64,000 nucleotides of DNA from Chitinophagaceae bacterium (GTDB taxonomy: Bacteria > Bacteroidota > Bacteroidia > Chitinophagales > UBA10324), in contig JADKFU010000001.1 of the NCBI GenBank assembly GCA_016717285.1, positions 124,001 to 188,000 of the forward strand. Reading direction: 5' to 3'. Shown piece by piece: positions 26,142 to 35,340 of this stretch. The position numbers were made by a program, and so were the translations under genes. The notes under the pieces are model-generated. The model had not been told where the DNA came from and did not search any database. It was given only the letters and a program-made list of their open reading frames with translations. How positions within the stretch are numbered: the stretch's first letter is position 1; each line of letters opens with the position of its first letter.

Positions 26142-27965
26142 TTGCTACATTTAATCGCTACCTGCAATTATTTTTTTTTGAAAGAAAAAGAGAAAATCCG
26201 GAAGCTTCCATCGGAAAATGCAACCAGGCATTCCGATAAACAGCAATGCAGTTTGCTGATCGATCAGGCCATGGAACTTCGCCATTCCGATCCGGCTGCG
26301 GCATTAACGGTAGCTGCAAAAGCACTTGCTCTTTCTGAAGCTATTCACTTTGTTCTGGGAAAAGCCCGCAGTAACTTTTGCATGGGACTTGTTCACTTTA
26401 ATCTTTCCGATTATGAGAGGGCATTCATTTTTCTCCATCGGGCACATCTTTTTTTTCAACAAGCCGGCGACCGTTGGGGCATCAGCAATGCAATCAACAA
26501 CATCGGATTGATTCACTTCCGTCTCGGCGATTATACCAAGGCGCTCGACCATTTTTCTGCTTCCTTACAAATAAAAAGAGAGTCGCACGACCGGTTTGGA
26601 ACTTCCAATGTGCTACTCAGTATGGCGGCCATTCACAGGGAAGCAGGGAACACCACAGACGCGCAGCAGCTTCTTATGGAGAGTCTTAAGATTTCAGAAG
26701 CATTAAAAGCAGATACACTTACAAGCAAAGGATTGATGGAGCTTGGCATTTTGCTATTGATAGAAGAGAAATTTTCAGAAGCGGCTGAGAAATTTTCAGA
26801 AGCTAGATTATTATTTGAGCAACAGCACAATCCAGGAGGCATTGCGCAGTGTTTTCTTTATCTGGGAAAAACTGAATCTGCTTCCGGGAAGCCGGAGTCT
26901 GCTATTTCTTTTTTTCAGGAAGGACAAATTATAGCAAGAGATGCCGGCGACAAAAGTTTAAGCACAGTTTTTCTTGTCAGCATTGCGATGGAAAAACTGA
27001 AATCGGGAGAATCTTTGGAGAGCATTGCATTGTTACTTGATGCAAGAGCGCTTGCAGAAAGAACACTGGAAAAGCCGGTTCAAAGCGTGATTGCACAGCA
27101 ATTGAGCGCAGGATATGAAGCCGCAGGTAATTTGAAAGAGGCGCTGAAGGAATACAAAAAATTTATACTATTAAAGGAAGAAATTAATGCTGCAGATACT
27201 CTTACTACTGCACACAACCATCAGGTGAGTGTAAAGGTGGAAACCCTTGAAAGAGAAAATAAGATACTGGAAATAGAAAAGCTGGCTGCTCTCAATGAGC
27301 TTACAGCGCAGCTAAAAACGCAGGAAGTTAACACGTTGAATGCGATGATGGAGGGGCAGGAAAAAGAACGGAGCAGGATAGCTGCTGATCTGCATGACCG
27401 TGTGGGGAGTGCACTTTCCGCGATTAAATTGCATATGGACGGAATCAGACTGTCGGCTGATATAATATCGCAAAAACAATCATCATTTGAAAAAGTGATC
27501 TCCATGCTTGATGACGCTGTAAATGAAGTGCGACAGGTTTCGCATGATCTTGCCTCAGGAGTACTCGTTAAATTTGGATTGGTTGATGCGATACATGACT
27601 TGTGTAACACCATACAAAGTGCGGGCGGCGTTGAAGTGAATTTTATTACAGCCGGATTAGATAGTCGGCTTGATCACAAGATTGAGATTGCACTCTATCG
27701 GTCTGTGCAAGAGCTCATCAGCAACATTTTAAAATACGCAGGCGCAAAAGAGATCACTATTTATTTTCATCGGCAGGAAGAATGGTTGTCATTAATGGTA
27801 GAAGATGATGGCATTGGTTTCGATCCGGAAAAAAAATCAAGTGGCACCGGCATCAGCAACGTACGTTCTCGCATCAATCTGCTGAACGGCATCACGTTGT
27901 TCGATACTTCACCCGGAAGAGGCTGCACTGTTACCATAAAAATTCCAATTTCCGTACTATTATGA
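26142..27965 (+). CDS. soluble TPR sensor histidine kinase (HisKA_3)
   Basis: A 607-residue kinase with no convincing membrane segment or signal peptide. TPR repeats occupy about 35-350 (NINNIGLIHFRLGDYTKALDHF pattern), followed by a coiled coil (365-405). The DHp helix ERSRIAADLHDRVGSALSAIKLHM has the phosphoacceptor His418 in the HisKA_3 DLHDRVG context. The HATPase domain covers 500-600 (ELISNILKYAGA, VEDDGIGFDP, GTGISNVRSRI). Start is uncertain: TTG at 26142, or TTG at 26178 right after a T9 run. The stop overlaps the response regulator start (ATGA). It is divergent from the HEPN/nSTAND1 operon across about 100 bases, so regulation of that operon is possible. Confidence 0.88.
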   Translation: MLHLIATCNYFFLKEKEKIRKLPSENATRHSDKQQCSLLIDQAMELRHSDPAAALTVAAKALALSEAIHFVLGKARSNFCMGLVHFNLSDYERAFIFLHRAHLFFQQAGDRWGISNAINNIGLIHFRLGDYTKALDHFSASLQIKRESHDRFGTSNVLLSMAAIHREAGNTTDAQQLLMESLKISEALKADTLTSKGLMELGILLLIEEKFSEAAEKFSEARLLFEQQHNPGGIAQCFLYLGKTESASGKPESAISFFQEGQIIARDAGDKSLSTVFLVSIAMEKLKSGESLESIALLLDARALAERTLEKPVQSVIAQQLSAGYEAAGNLKEALKEYKKFILLKEEINAADTLTTAHNHQVSVKVETLERENKILEIEKLAALNELTAQLKTQEVNTLNAMMEGQEKERSRIAADLHDRVGSALSAIKLHMDGIRLSADIISQKQSSFEKVISMLDDAVNEVRQVSHDLASGVLVKFGLVDAIHDLCNTIQSAGGVEVNFITAGLDSRLDHKIEIALYRSVQELISNILKYAGAKEITIYFHRQEEWLSLMVEDDGIGFDPEKKSSGTGISNVRSRINLLNGITLFDTSPGRGCTVTIKIPISVLL

Positions 27966-28591
27966 TACAGATAATTATCGCCGACGATCACCAGATGTTT
28001 ATTGACGGGTTGAAACTCATTATCCGGTCATTTGAAAATATTGAAGTTTCAGGCGAAGCACTGAACGGAGATGATCTGCTGGAGTTGCTTGATAGCAAAA
28101 AGGCAGACATTGTGATCCTTGATATTAATATGCCGGGAAAGGATGGCATTGAAACAGCCAAAGAAATCCGCAAAAAATATCCAGGCATCAAGATACTGAT
28201 CGTATCGATGCACAAGCAACGGGAATTTATCAGGCAACTGGTAGCGGCCGGTGTTTCAGGCTACATTCTGAAAAACACAGGTGCGAAGGAATTGCAGCAG
28301 GCTATTCGCGTGATAAATGAAGGAGGTGAATTTTTCGGAGGAGAGATTACGAAAGAAATTCTGCAAAGCATGCGCAACCATTCTTCGCAGCGTGAAATTC
28401 CTTCCTTCAGCAAGCGGGAAATGGAAGTGTTGAGGTTACTAAATGAAGAATGTACCACACAGCAAATCGCAGACAAACTGTTCATCAGTTTTCACACGGT
28501 GGAATCGCACCGTAAAAATATACTTATGAAAGCAGGTGTAAAAAACACTGCAGGATTGATTCGTTATGGAATCAATATGGGATTGATTTGA
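27962..28591 (+). CDS. NarL/LuxR-type response regulator
   Basis: A 209-residue two-domain response regulator. The receiver has the acidic pair D8/D9 and phosphoacceptor D54 (IVILDINMPGKDG), with KNTGAKE as the conserved Lys region. The LuxR-type HTH covers about 145-205 (FSKREMEVLRLLNEECTTQQIADKLFISFHTVESHRKNI). It is translationally coupled to the TPR kinase and is its evident partner. A perfect 7-bp inverted repeat (TGATCTG-T-CAGATCA) overlaps its stop codon. Two copies of a 47-bp element downstream, each placed just upstream of a -7-like box, are good candidates for its binding sites. Confidence 0.93.
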   Translation: MIQIIIADDHQMFIDGLKLIIRSFENIEVSGEALNGDDLLELLDSKKADIVILDINMPGKDGIETAKEIRKKYPGIKILIVSMHKQREFIRQLVAAGVSGYILKNTGAKELQQAIRVINEGGEFFGGEITKEILQSMRNHSSQREIPSFSKREMEVLRLLNEECTTQQIADKLFISFHTVESHRKNILMKAGVKNTAGLIRYGINMGLI

Positions 28592-28638
28592 TCTGTCAGA
28601 TCAGAAAACTTTCATTACTACTCCCAAACAGTAATAGC

Positions 28639-28706
28639 AGAATTCTGGGATATGAATTTTAGCTGAAATCTGTGATGCGCATGACCTTGTCGTGTCGGTA
28701 TCTTTA
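28639..28706 (+). promoter_or_regulatory. 47-bp duplicated element (copy 1) plus -7-like box
   Basis: 28639-28685 matches 29424-29470 at 40 of 47 positions without gaps; the shared core includes TCTGTGATGCGCA. A TATCTTTA box at 28699-28706 begins 14 bases after the element. This suits an activator site for the adjacent LuxR-type regulator. Confidence 0.5.
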
Positions 28707-28741
28707 TACCATCAAATTTATTAATACGAAATAGCGCAACC

Positions 28742-28897
28742 ATGTTGAACTATGTGATACAGCAGCACGATCATAGGACACATAACAATTCTCATGTCAA
28801 TCAATTGCTTCATGCTGCATGCATTGAATTAGGAGCCTGGATCATCTCAGGAATTTTTATCGTCAGCATATTTCGGATGGCTGAAATGCTTCTTTAA
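28742..28897 (+). CDS. possible 51-residue small membrane protein
   Basis: An ATG-started frame of 51 codons. A polar, His/Asn-rich N-terminus (QQHDHRTHNNSHVNQ) is followed by one hydrophobic helix (GAWIISGIFIVSIF). It is supported mainly by position: its start is 35 bases after a -7-like box that carries the duplicated upstream element, as for the large secreted-protein gene at 29535. No homologue is known to me, and the frame could be chance. Confidence 0.35.
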   Translation: MLNYVIQQHDHRTHNNSHVNQLLHAACIELGAWIISGIFIVSIFRMAEMLL

Positions 28898-29169
28898 ATT
28901 AAATGCACGTGATAGGAATTTACGATAAAAAGAAAACAAGAACAGCAGATTGTTTCAACAAAGTACTCATCAAAACAATTTGAAACAACCCATTACAAAG
29001 AAGAGGATCCGTGTGAGAATCGCAGAAGAACTTATGGGCTTCATACTTTTAGAAGCAGTTGTATTTTATTGCTGCGGTTTTCACACATCCTGGTTCAGGA
29101 AGACATCGTGAGCTATTAAGGCTCACATAGTTGAAGAGATTTCTTGTGATACGTGAACGATAGTGAAAC
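28898..29169. other. intergenic, no gene recognised
   Basis: No supported gene. Short frames (for example 26 codons from about 28902) have no features. The region leads into the decayed Ig-like fragment that follows. Confidence 0.35.
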
Positions 29170-29310
29170 CGAAGCTATTAACTGCCAACAGCGGATCGGG
29201 TTATACTTACCAATGGGATAAAAGGAAAGATGTTGTTCAAAGGTGCAACCACCATCAGTTATAAAGCAACAAAAAAAGGTACTTACAAAGCTAATTTGAA
29301 AGACACAATT
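29170..29310 (+). pseudogene. decayed Ig-like domain fragment
   Basis: One frame reads TANSGSGYTYQWDKRKDV from about 29181; after a frameshift another reads KGATTISYKATKKGTYKANL from about 29239. Together they match the usual Bacteroidota Ig-like module (TANSGSGYTYQWxxxGxxIxGATxxxYxATxxGTY). No start, signal peptide or tail remains. It is probably the relic of a large secreted adhesin. Confidence 0.45.
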
Positions 29311-29330
29311 CACACAAACCATTATCTATT

Positions 29331-29399
29331 GCTGTTGAATTTATTCAACAGCGCGGCATGATTGGAGATTACCGATGCGATCCCTTTTCCGGGGATCGT
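29331..29399. repeat. two strong hairpins
   Basis: GCTGTTGAAT-TTT-ATTCAACAGC at 29331-29353 (10-bp perfect stem), and CGATCCC...GGGATCG at 29379-29399 (7-bp stem). Neither is followed by a clear T-run. They may end transcription of the decayed upstream gene. Confidence 0.5.
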
Positions 29400-29423
29400 A
29401 TCGGTATTGCTGCCTTAACTCCC

Positions 29424-29490
29424 AGAATTCATTGATATGAATATTAGCAGAATTCTGTGATGCGCAAGACTTAAATCGATTCCATCTTTG
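29424..29490 (+). promoter_or_regulatory. 47-bp duplicated element (copy 2) plus -7-like box
   Basis: 29424-29470 is the second copy of the element at 28639. A CATCTTTG box at 29483-29490 begins 13 bases after the element; the spacing is conserved within one base between the copies. It precedes the secreted propeller gene at 29535. Confidence 0.5.
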
Positions 29491-29534
29491 ATTCATTAAA
29501 ATACTATTCAGTAATCATACGAAAACCAACTCCC

Positions 29535-31655
29535 ATGAAAAATCTTTTCATCATTGCCTTTGCTGTGTTTTGCTTTTCATTTTCTATTGCAACGGCACAA
29601 GTAACAGCTCCTGAAATTCAGTGGCAAAATACAATTGGTGGAAACGACTCAGATGAGCTGAGTTCAGTAATTCAAACTTCCGATGGCGGTTATTTGCTCG
29701 GTGGTTCTTCAACATCCGACATTTCAGGAGATAAAACCGAAACTTACCAGGGATATGCTGACTATTGGATAGTGAAGCTGAATAGTTCCGGCAACATTGA
29801 ATGGCAAAATACGATTGGCGGAGAGTATGATAATTATGTATACTCTGTTATTCAAACAACTGATGGCGGTTACCTGATTGGTGGTTATTCAACTTCAGGC
29901 ATTTCATACGATAAAACCGAAGTGTGTCAGGGTGGTACTGATTATTGGTTGGTGAAGCTGAATAGTTCCGGCAATATTGAATGGCAAAATACCATTGGTG
30001 GAAGCAGCAATGATCTTCTTAGATCATTAATTCAAACTGCTGATGGTGGTTTCCTGCTGGGAGGTTATTCCAGCTCGGGCATTTCAGGAGATAAAACAGA
30101 AGCCAACCAAGGTGCTTCTTACAACAGTGACTATTGGGTGGTGAAATTAGATGGTTCAGGAAATATTGAGTGGCAAAATACTATTGGTGGCAACTACGAT
30201 GATATTCTTTGCTCTGTCATTCAAACCACCGATGAAGGTTACATGCTCGGCGGGTACTCCAATTCAGACATTTCGGGAGATAAAACCGAAGCCAATCATG
30301 GAGCATCGTATTCAGGTGATTATTGGGTAGTGAAGTTGAATAATTTCGGAAACATTGAATGGCAAAACACAATTGGCGGGAGCGACGGTGAAGTTCTAGC
30401 CTCAGTCATTCAAACTACCGATGCAGGTTTCCTGGTTGGCGGCATTTCCACTGGCGGCATTTCAGGAGATAAAACAGAAGCAAGTCAGGGTAACAATGAC
30501 TATTGGGTGGTGAAATTGGATGGTTTAGGTAATATTCAGTGGCAAAATAACATTGGCGGGAGCAGTAATGATAATGCAGTTTCTGTAGTTCAAACCACTG
30601 AGGGCGGTTTCCTGCTAGGAGGTAATTCCTCATCCGGCATTTCAGGAGATAAAACAGAAGCGAGTCAAGGTGATTTTGACTATTGGATGGTGAAGTTGAA
30701 TAGTTCTGGCAATATTCAGTGGCAAAATACCATTGGTGGCAGTAGCTGGGACTATGTACAATCTATCATTCAAACCACCGATGGCGGTTACCTGCTTGGT
30801 GGTTATTCTTATTCTGGCATTTCAGGCGATAAAACCGAAGCGAGTTACGGTTTTAGAGACTATTGGGTGGTAAAGCTTTCTGCTGAAGGGTGCAATGCAT
30901 TTACAGTTTTTGCAGATGCTGATAATGACAGCTATGGAGATGTCGCAAATACTTTTCTTGCAACTGACTGTGTTGTCCCTTCCGGTTATGTTGAGAATGA
31001 TCTTGATTGCAATGATGCAAATGAATCAATTCATCCAGGTGCAACAGAAATCATCAATGGCATTGACGATGATTGCAATGGAATAGTTGATGATGTTGTA
31101 TGTACCCTTCCCGATGGTCTGCAATCAATAGATATTACTTCAAACTCAGCAAAATTAAAATGGGCTCCGGCAGCAGCAGCTATCCAATATTCTTTGCGCT
31201 ACAAAGTATCAAGCGGTGCAACATGGACAATTCTTAAACCGCAAGGCAAATCAAAAATTGTGGAAGGTCTTTTACCCAACACAAAATATGTATGGCAGAT
31301 AAAAAGTGTTTGCGGCAATGATCCGAAGATTACTTCCGACTGGTCAGCCAAACAATTTTTCACCACACTTCCATTAAAAATTACCAATGAAAATGCAGCA
31401 GCAACATCACTTGAAATTTATCCGAATCCTTCTTGGGGAAACACCACGCTTCATTTCAACTTCACACAATCCTCGCAAGTCAGCATTAAGATTTTTGATG
31501 TGAATGGAAAAGAAATTTCGAATGTGTTAAATTCATCTTTTGAAGCCGGCGATCATTCGATACAAATCAATACCGCATCATTTTCAAAAGGAATTTATTT
31601 GGTACAGATGATTTCGGGTGATGGAATTCAGAATCAAAAATTGATTGTGCAGTAG
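29535..31655 (+). CDS. secreted seven-repeat propeller with MopE-type, FN3 and T9SS domains
   Basis: A 706-residue T9SS cargo protein. The signal peptide (LFIIAFAVFCFSFSIATAQ) is followed by seven repeats of about 60-65 residues with the pattern WQNTIGG-x-D-x-SVIQTxDGGYLLGGxSxSGISGDKTE-x-DYWVVKL, suggesting a seven-bladed propeller. Next come a MopE-like putative metal-binding motif (DLDCNDANESIHPGATEI, NGIDDDCNG), a fibronectin type III domain (about 530-620) and a type A sorting domain (EIYPNPSWGNTTLHF to the end). It is the first of an array of four plus-strand genes with near-identical tails. Its promoter carries the duplicated 47-bp element. Confidence 0.88.
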   Translation: MKNLFIIAFAVFCFSFSIATAQVTAPEIQWQNTIGGNDSDELSSVIQTSDGGYLLGGSSTSDISGDKTETYQGYADYWIVKLNSSGNIEWQNTIGGEYDNYVYSVIQTTDGGYLIGGYSTSGISYDKTEVCQGGTDYWLVKLNSSGNIEWQNTIGGSSNDLLRSLIQTADGGFLLGGYSSSGISGDKTEANQGASYNSDYWVVKLDGSGNIEWQNTIGGNYDDILCSVIQTTDEGYMLGGYSNSDISGDKTEANHGASYSGDYWVVKLNNFGNIEWQNTIGGSDGEVLASVIQTTDAGFLVGGISTGGISGDKTEASQGNNDYWVVKLDGLGNIQWQNNIGGSSNDNAVSVVQTTEGGFLLGGNSSSGISGDKTEASQGDFDYWMVKLNSSGNIQWQNTIGGSSWDYVQSIIQTTDGGYLLGGYSYSGISGDKTEASYGFRDYWVVKLSAEGCNAFTVFADADNDSYGDVANTFLATDCVVPSGYVENDLDCNDANESIHPGATEIINGIDDDCNGIVDDVVCTLPDGLQSIDITSNSAKLKWAPAAAAIQYSLRYKVSSGATWTILKPQGKSKIVEGLLPNTKYVWQIKSVCGNDPKITSDWSAKQFFTTLPLKITNENAAATSLEIYPNPSWGNTTLHFNFTQSSQVSIKIFDVNGKEISNVLNSSFEAGDHSIQINTASFSKGIYLVQMISGDGIQNQKLIVQ
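31005..31655 (+). repeat. 651-bp direct repeat, copy 1 (shared 3' end)
   Basis: Aligns without length change to 33232-33882 (very high DNA identity, long stretches exact) and to 34681-35331 (lower identity). A shorter relative is at 36882-37526. It encodes the MopE-type motif, FN3 and sorting domains. Confidence 0.8.
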
Positions 31656-31758
31656 TGATACTATTGCCAACAATCCAAATCAAATGCAGGTAGACGTTCA
31701 CTCAAATTTTAATAGATCATAAGCTGAATTATTATTTCAAGCCCTTAAACCTAATACC

Positions 31759-33882
31759 ATGAAAAAGTTTTTCACCATTTACATCACGATCTTTTGTTTT
31801 TCATTTTCCATTTCCACGGCACAAGTAATCGCACCTGAAATTGAATGGCAAAATACCATTGGAGGAAATTCTTCAGACTTCCTTAGCTCTGTTATCCAAA
31901 CTTCAGACGGAGGCTATTTATTAGGGGGCTATTCTTATTCAGGTATTTCAGGAGATAAAGCAGAAATAAACCAAGGTTCTGAATTATCACTTTCTCCTGA
32001 TTATTGGATAGTGAAACTTAGCAATACCGGAGATATTTTATGGCAAAACACCATTGGCGGGAGCGGAGATGACCAACTCACTGGCATTATTCAAACCAAT
32101 GACGGTGGATTCCTGATCGGTGGTTCTTCATCCTCCCCTGTATCAGGAGACAAAACTGAAGCGAACATCGGAGGTCTTTGGGCTGATTATTGGGTTTTGA
32201 AACTGGACAATTATGGGAATATTATCTGGCAGAATACTATCGGCGGCAGCAACACGGATGTTCTAAATTCATTGATCCAAACTTCCGATGGCGGTTTTCT
32301 GCTTGGAGGTTACTCTTATTCAGGAATTTCTGGTGACAAAACTCAGGCATCAAAAGGAGCGGATGATTATTGGATAGTGAAATTGGATGATTCCGGTAAT
32401 ATCGTATGGCAAAATACTATTGGTGGCAGCGTAGAAGATTATCTTTATTCCGTCGTTCAGACTACGGATGGAGGTTTCCTGCTGGGAGGTCTGTCTTATT
32501 CAGATATTTCAGGAGATAAAACAGAAGCAAATCAAGGTAACAGTGACTACTGGATAGTGAAAATTAATGAGTCAGGTGCCATCATTTGGCAAAATACTCT
32601 TGGTGGCAGTTCGTATGATGGATTGGCTTCTTTAATCAGAGTTACTAATGGCGGCTACTTGCTGGGAGGGTCTTCCTCATCCGGTATTTCTGGTGATAAA
32701 GCAGAAAATAAAATGGGAGGATACGATTTTTGGGTGATTCTGATAGATGAATCAGGCGACATTTTATGGCAAAATACGATCGGTGGAGGTTTTGATGATT
32801 ATCTCTCTTCTATAATTCAAACTATTGATGGCGGTTACCTGCTTGTGGGTTATTCCAAGTCGGTAATTTCAGGAGATAAAACAGAAAATGGCAGTGGACT
32901 TGAAGATTATTGGGTTGTGAAACTGGATAAATCCGGCAACATTCTTTGGCAGAACACAATTGGCGGAAATTCATTTGATAAGCTGCGTTCCATCGTTCAA
33001 TCAAATAGTGGCGGTTACCTGCTGGCCGGAGATTCAGGCTCCTCCATTTCTGGAGATAAATCTGAAAGCTGCCAGGGCAATAATGACTACTGGGTAGTAA
33101 AACTGTCAGCAGATGTATGCACTGACTTCACCGTTTTTGCAGATTCAGATGATGACACTTTTGGAGATGCCGCCTATACGATTACCGCAACAAATTGTAC
33201 TGTCCCTTCCGGATATGTAGAGAATAGTTTGGATTGCAATGATGCAAATGAAGCAATTCATCCAGGTGCAACAGAAATCATCAATGGCATTGACGATGAT
33301 TGCAATGGAATAGTTGATGATGTTGTATGTACCCTTCCCGATGGTCTGCAATCAATAGATATTACTTCAAACTCAGCAAAATTAAAATGGGCTCCGGCAG
33401 CAGCAGCTACCCAATATTCTTTGCGCTACAAAGTAGCAAGCGGAGCAACATGGACAATTCTTAAACCGCAAGGCAAATCAAAAATTGTGGAAGGTCTTTT
33501 ACCCAACACAAAATATGTATGGCAGATAAAAAGTGTTTGCGGCAATGATCCGAAGATTACTTCCGACTGGTCAGCCAAACAATTTTTCACCACACTTCCA
33601 TTAAAAATTACAAATGAAAATGCAGCAGCAACATCACTTGAAATTTATCCCAATCCTTCTTCGGGAAACACCACGCTTCATTTCAACTTCACACAATCCT
33701 CGCAAGTCAGCATCAAAATTTTTGATGTGAATGGAAAAGAAATTTCGAATGTGTTAAATTCAACTTATGAAGCCGGCGATCATTCGATACAAATCAATAC
33801 AGCATCATTTACAAAAGGAATTTATCTGGTGCGAATGATTTCGGAGGATGGAATTCAAAAACAAAAATTGATTTTGCAATAA
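31759..33882 (+). CDS. secreted seven-repeat propeller with MopE-type, FN3 and T9SS domains
   Basis: A 707-residue paralogue of the preceding gene with the same layout: signal peptide (FFTIYITIFCFSFSISTAQ), seven WQNTIGG/GGYLLGG repeats, MopE-like DCNDANEAIHPGATEI...DDDCNG, FN3 and type A sorting domain. The repeats have diverged more from the first gene (DILWQNT and NIVWQNT variants) than the last 651 bases, which are almost identical in DNA. That contrast points to gene conversion or recent recombination confined to the tail. No -7 box is evident upstream; it may be read through from the preceding gene, 103 bases away. Confidence 0.88.
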   Translation: MKKFFTIYITIFCFSFSISTAQVIAPEIEWQNTIGGNSSDFLSSVIQTSDGGYLLGGYSYSGISGDKAEINQGSELSLSPDYWIVKLSNTGDILWQNTIGGSGDDQLTGIIQTNDGGFLIGGSSSSPVSGDKTEANIGGLWADYWVLKLDNYGNIIWQNTIGGSNTDVLNSLIQTSDGGFLLGGYSYSGISGDKTQASKGADDYWIVKLDDSGNIVWQNTIGGSVEDYLYSVVQTTDGGFLLGGLSYSDISGDKTEANQGNSDYWIVKINESGAIIWQNTLGGSSYDGLASLIRVTNGGYLLGGSSSSGISGDKAENKMGGYDFWVILIDESGDILWQNTIGGGFDDYLSSIIQTIDGGYLLVGYSKSVISGDKTENGSGLEDYWVVKLDKSGNILWQNTIGGNSFDKLRSIVQSNSGGYLLAGDSGSSISGDKSESCQGNNDYWVVKLSADVCTDFTVFADSDDDTFGDAAYTITATNCTVPSGYVENSLDCNDANEAIHPGATEIINGIDDDCNGIVDDVVCTLPDGLQSIDITSNSAKLKWAPAAAATQYSLRYKVASGATWTILKPQGKSKIVEGLLPNTKYVWQIKSVCGNDPKITSDWSAKQFFTTLPLKITNENAAATSLEIYPNPSSGNTTLHFNFTQSSQVSIKIFDVNGKEISNVLNSTYEAGDHSIQINTASFTKGIYLVRMISEDGIQKQKLILQ

Positions 33883-33891
33883 TTTTTTAAT

Positions 33892-33920
33892 GGTAGAGAC
33901 GCAATGCATTAAGTCTCTAC
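33892..33920. repeat. degenerate palindromic repeat (GGTAGAGACGCAATGC type)
   Basis: An imperfect copy of the palindrome at 35341; the right arm has AAGTCTCTAC instead of GCGTCTCTAC. Both copies lie shortly after the stop of an array gene, so they may serve as terminators or be small mobile palindromes. Confidence 0.65.
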
Positions 33921-33984
33921 TCTACAATATTTCATTCATCTAATAACCTCGCGCATTTGCGTGGGGTTACTAAAACCAATTCCC

Positions 33985-35331
33985 ATGAAAAAATTCAACC
34001 CCACCTTCCTCAAAAAACTAAGCTCTTATTCCGGGCTCGCAGGTTCAATCATTGCTCTTCCCTCACTGGCACAGGGTCAAGTCATTTATACAGACGTTGT
34101 TACGGACTTTGTCGGGCATCCGTATGCCGAATATGGATTGGATTTGAATAACGATGGTACGGATGACTTTTTAATAAATGTTAATGAGCATTTTTGGGCT
34201 CCCTTTTTTCAACAAGCCTACATTAGAATATATCCTTCCCCGGGAAACGCCATCGCAATTGGAGATTATGGGCCAGGTGTATTTGGTATTTATAGTGAAG
34301 TGGGTGCCGGTTTGATTTGGAACGAAGATCAATTTCAAAAGCTTGGTGCTGCCTCTCTCTCTTACTATGCCGGTAATTCAAATTTCTTTTACAATGGTAG
34401 CTGGTTAAATGTTGATGGAGAATTTCTGGCCCTGCGTTTTAAAATCAATAATATAGATCACTATGGATGGGTGCGTCTGTCCACAGATGTTTTTGCCGTA
34501 TTTAACCCAGAATTGATAGTTCATGATTATGCTTATGCAGCTGCTCCTGAAACATCCATTAAAGCGGGATGCGTGAATGGAAATACCTTTTTTGCAGATG
34601 CAGATGGCGATAGTTATGGTGATCCTGCTACTAATGTGACAGACTGTGTTGTGCCTTCTGGTTATGTTGAAAATGATATGGATTGTAATGATGCAAATGC
34701 CGCTGTTTATCCAGGTGCAACAGAAATCATCAATGGCATTGACGATGATTGCAATGGAATTGTTGATGATGTAAACTGCATTACTCCAACGAACCTGGAA
34801 ATAAAAAATATTTCTTCCACCTCAGTAAAATTAAAATGGGCTCCTGAAGTAGTAGCTGCCAAATATTCTTTGCGCTACAAAGCAGCGAGCAGTGCATCCT
34901 GGATTCAACTTAATCCGCAAGGCAAATCAAAAATCGTGGAAGGTCTTTTACCCAACACAAAATATGTATGGCAGATAAAAAGTGTTTGCGGTGATAATCC
35001 TAAGATTACTTCCGCTTGGTCACCCAAACAATTTTTCACAACACTTCCATTAAAAATTACAAATGAAAATATGTCAGCAACCTCGCTCGAGATTTATCCG
35101 AATCCTTCTGCGGGAAATACCACCCTTCATTTCAACCTCACACAATCATCGCAAGTCAGCATAAAAATTTTTGATGTGAATGGAAAAGAAGTTTCGAAGG
35201 TGTTATATTCAACTTATGAAACCGGCGATCATTCCGTGCAAATCAATACAGCATCATATGCGAAGGGAATTTATTTGGTGCAGATGATTTCGGGTGATGG
35301 AATTCAAAAACAAAAATTGATTGTACAATAA
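33985..35331 (+). CDS. secreted protein with unrelated head on the shared MopE/FN3/T9SS tail
   Basis: A 448-residue secreted protein. Signal peptide: KKLSSYSGLAGSIIALPSLAQGQ. The head (about 35-205) is not a propeller; it resembles Bacteroidota proteins with a DLNNDGTDDF calcium-like loop and a HYGWVRLS motif seen in T9SS cargo of unknown function. The tail is the shared module: DMDCNDANAAVYPGATEI...DDDCNG, FN3 and EIYPNPSAGNTTLHF. The open frame starts 8 codons earlier (GTG 33961), but ATG at 33985 directly precedes the signal peptide. It shows that the tail works as an exchangeable cassette. Confidence 0.85.
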   Translation: MKKFNPTFLKKLSSYSGLAGSIIALPSLAQGQVIYTDVVTDFVGHPYAEYGLDLNNDGTDDFLINVNEHFWAPFFQQAYIRIYPSPGNAIAIGDYGPGVFGIYSEVGAGLIWNEDQFQKLGAASLSYYAGNSNFFYNGSWLNVDGEFLALRFKINNIDHYGWVRLSTDVFAVFNPELIVHDYAYAAAPETSIKAGCVNGNTFFADADGDSYGDPATNVTDCVVPSGYVENDMDCNDANAAVYPGATEIINGIDDDCNGIVDDVNCITPTNLEIKNISSTSVKLKWAPEVVAAKYSLRYKAASSASWIQLNPQGKSKIVEGLLPNTKYVWQIKSVCGDNPKITSAWSPKQFFTTLPLKITNENMSATSLEIYPNPSAGNTTLHFNLTQSSQVSIKIFDVNGKEVSKVLYSTYETGDHSVQINTASYAKGIYLVQMISGDGIQKQKLIVQ

Positions 35332-35340
35332 TTTTTTAAT

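Noticed and set aside
28589..28603. TGATCTG-T-CAGATCA palindrome as a terminator of the regulator gene
   Set aside because: A one-base loop cannot form that hairpin and no T-run follows; at most an operator-like palindrome.
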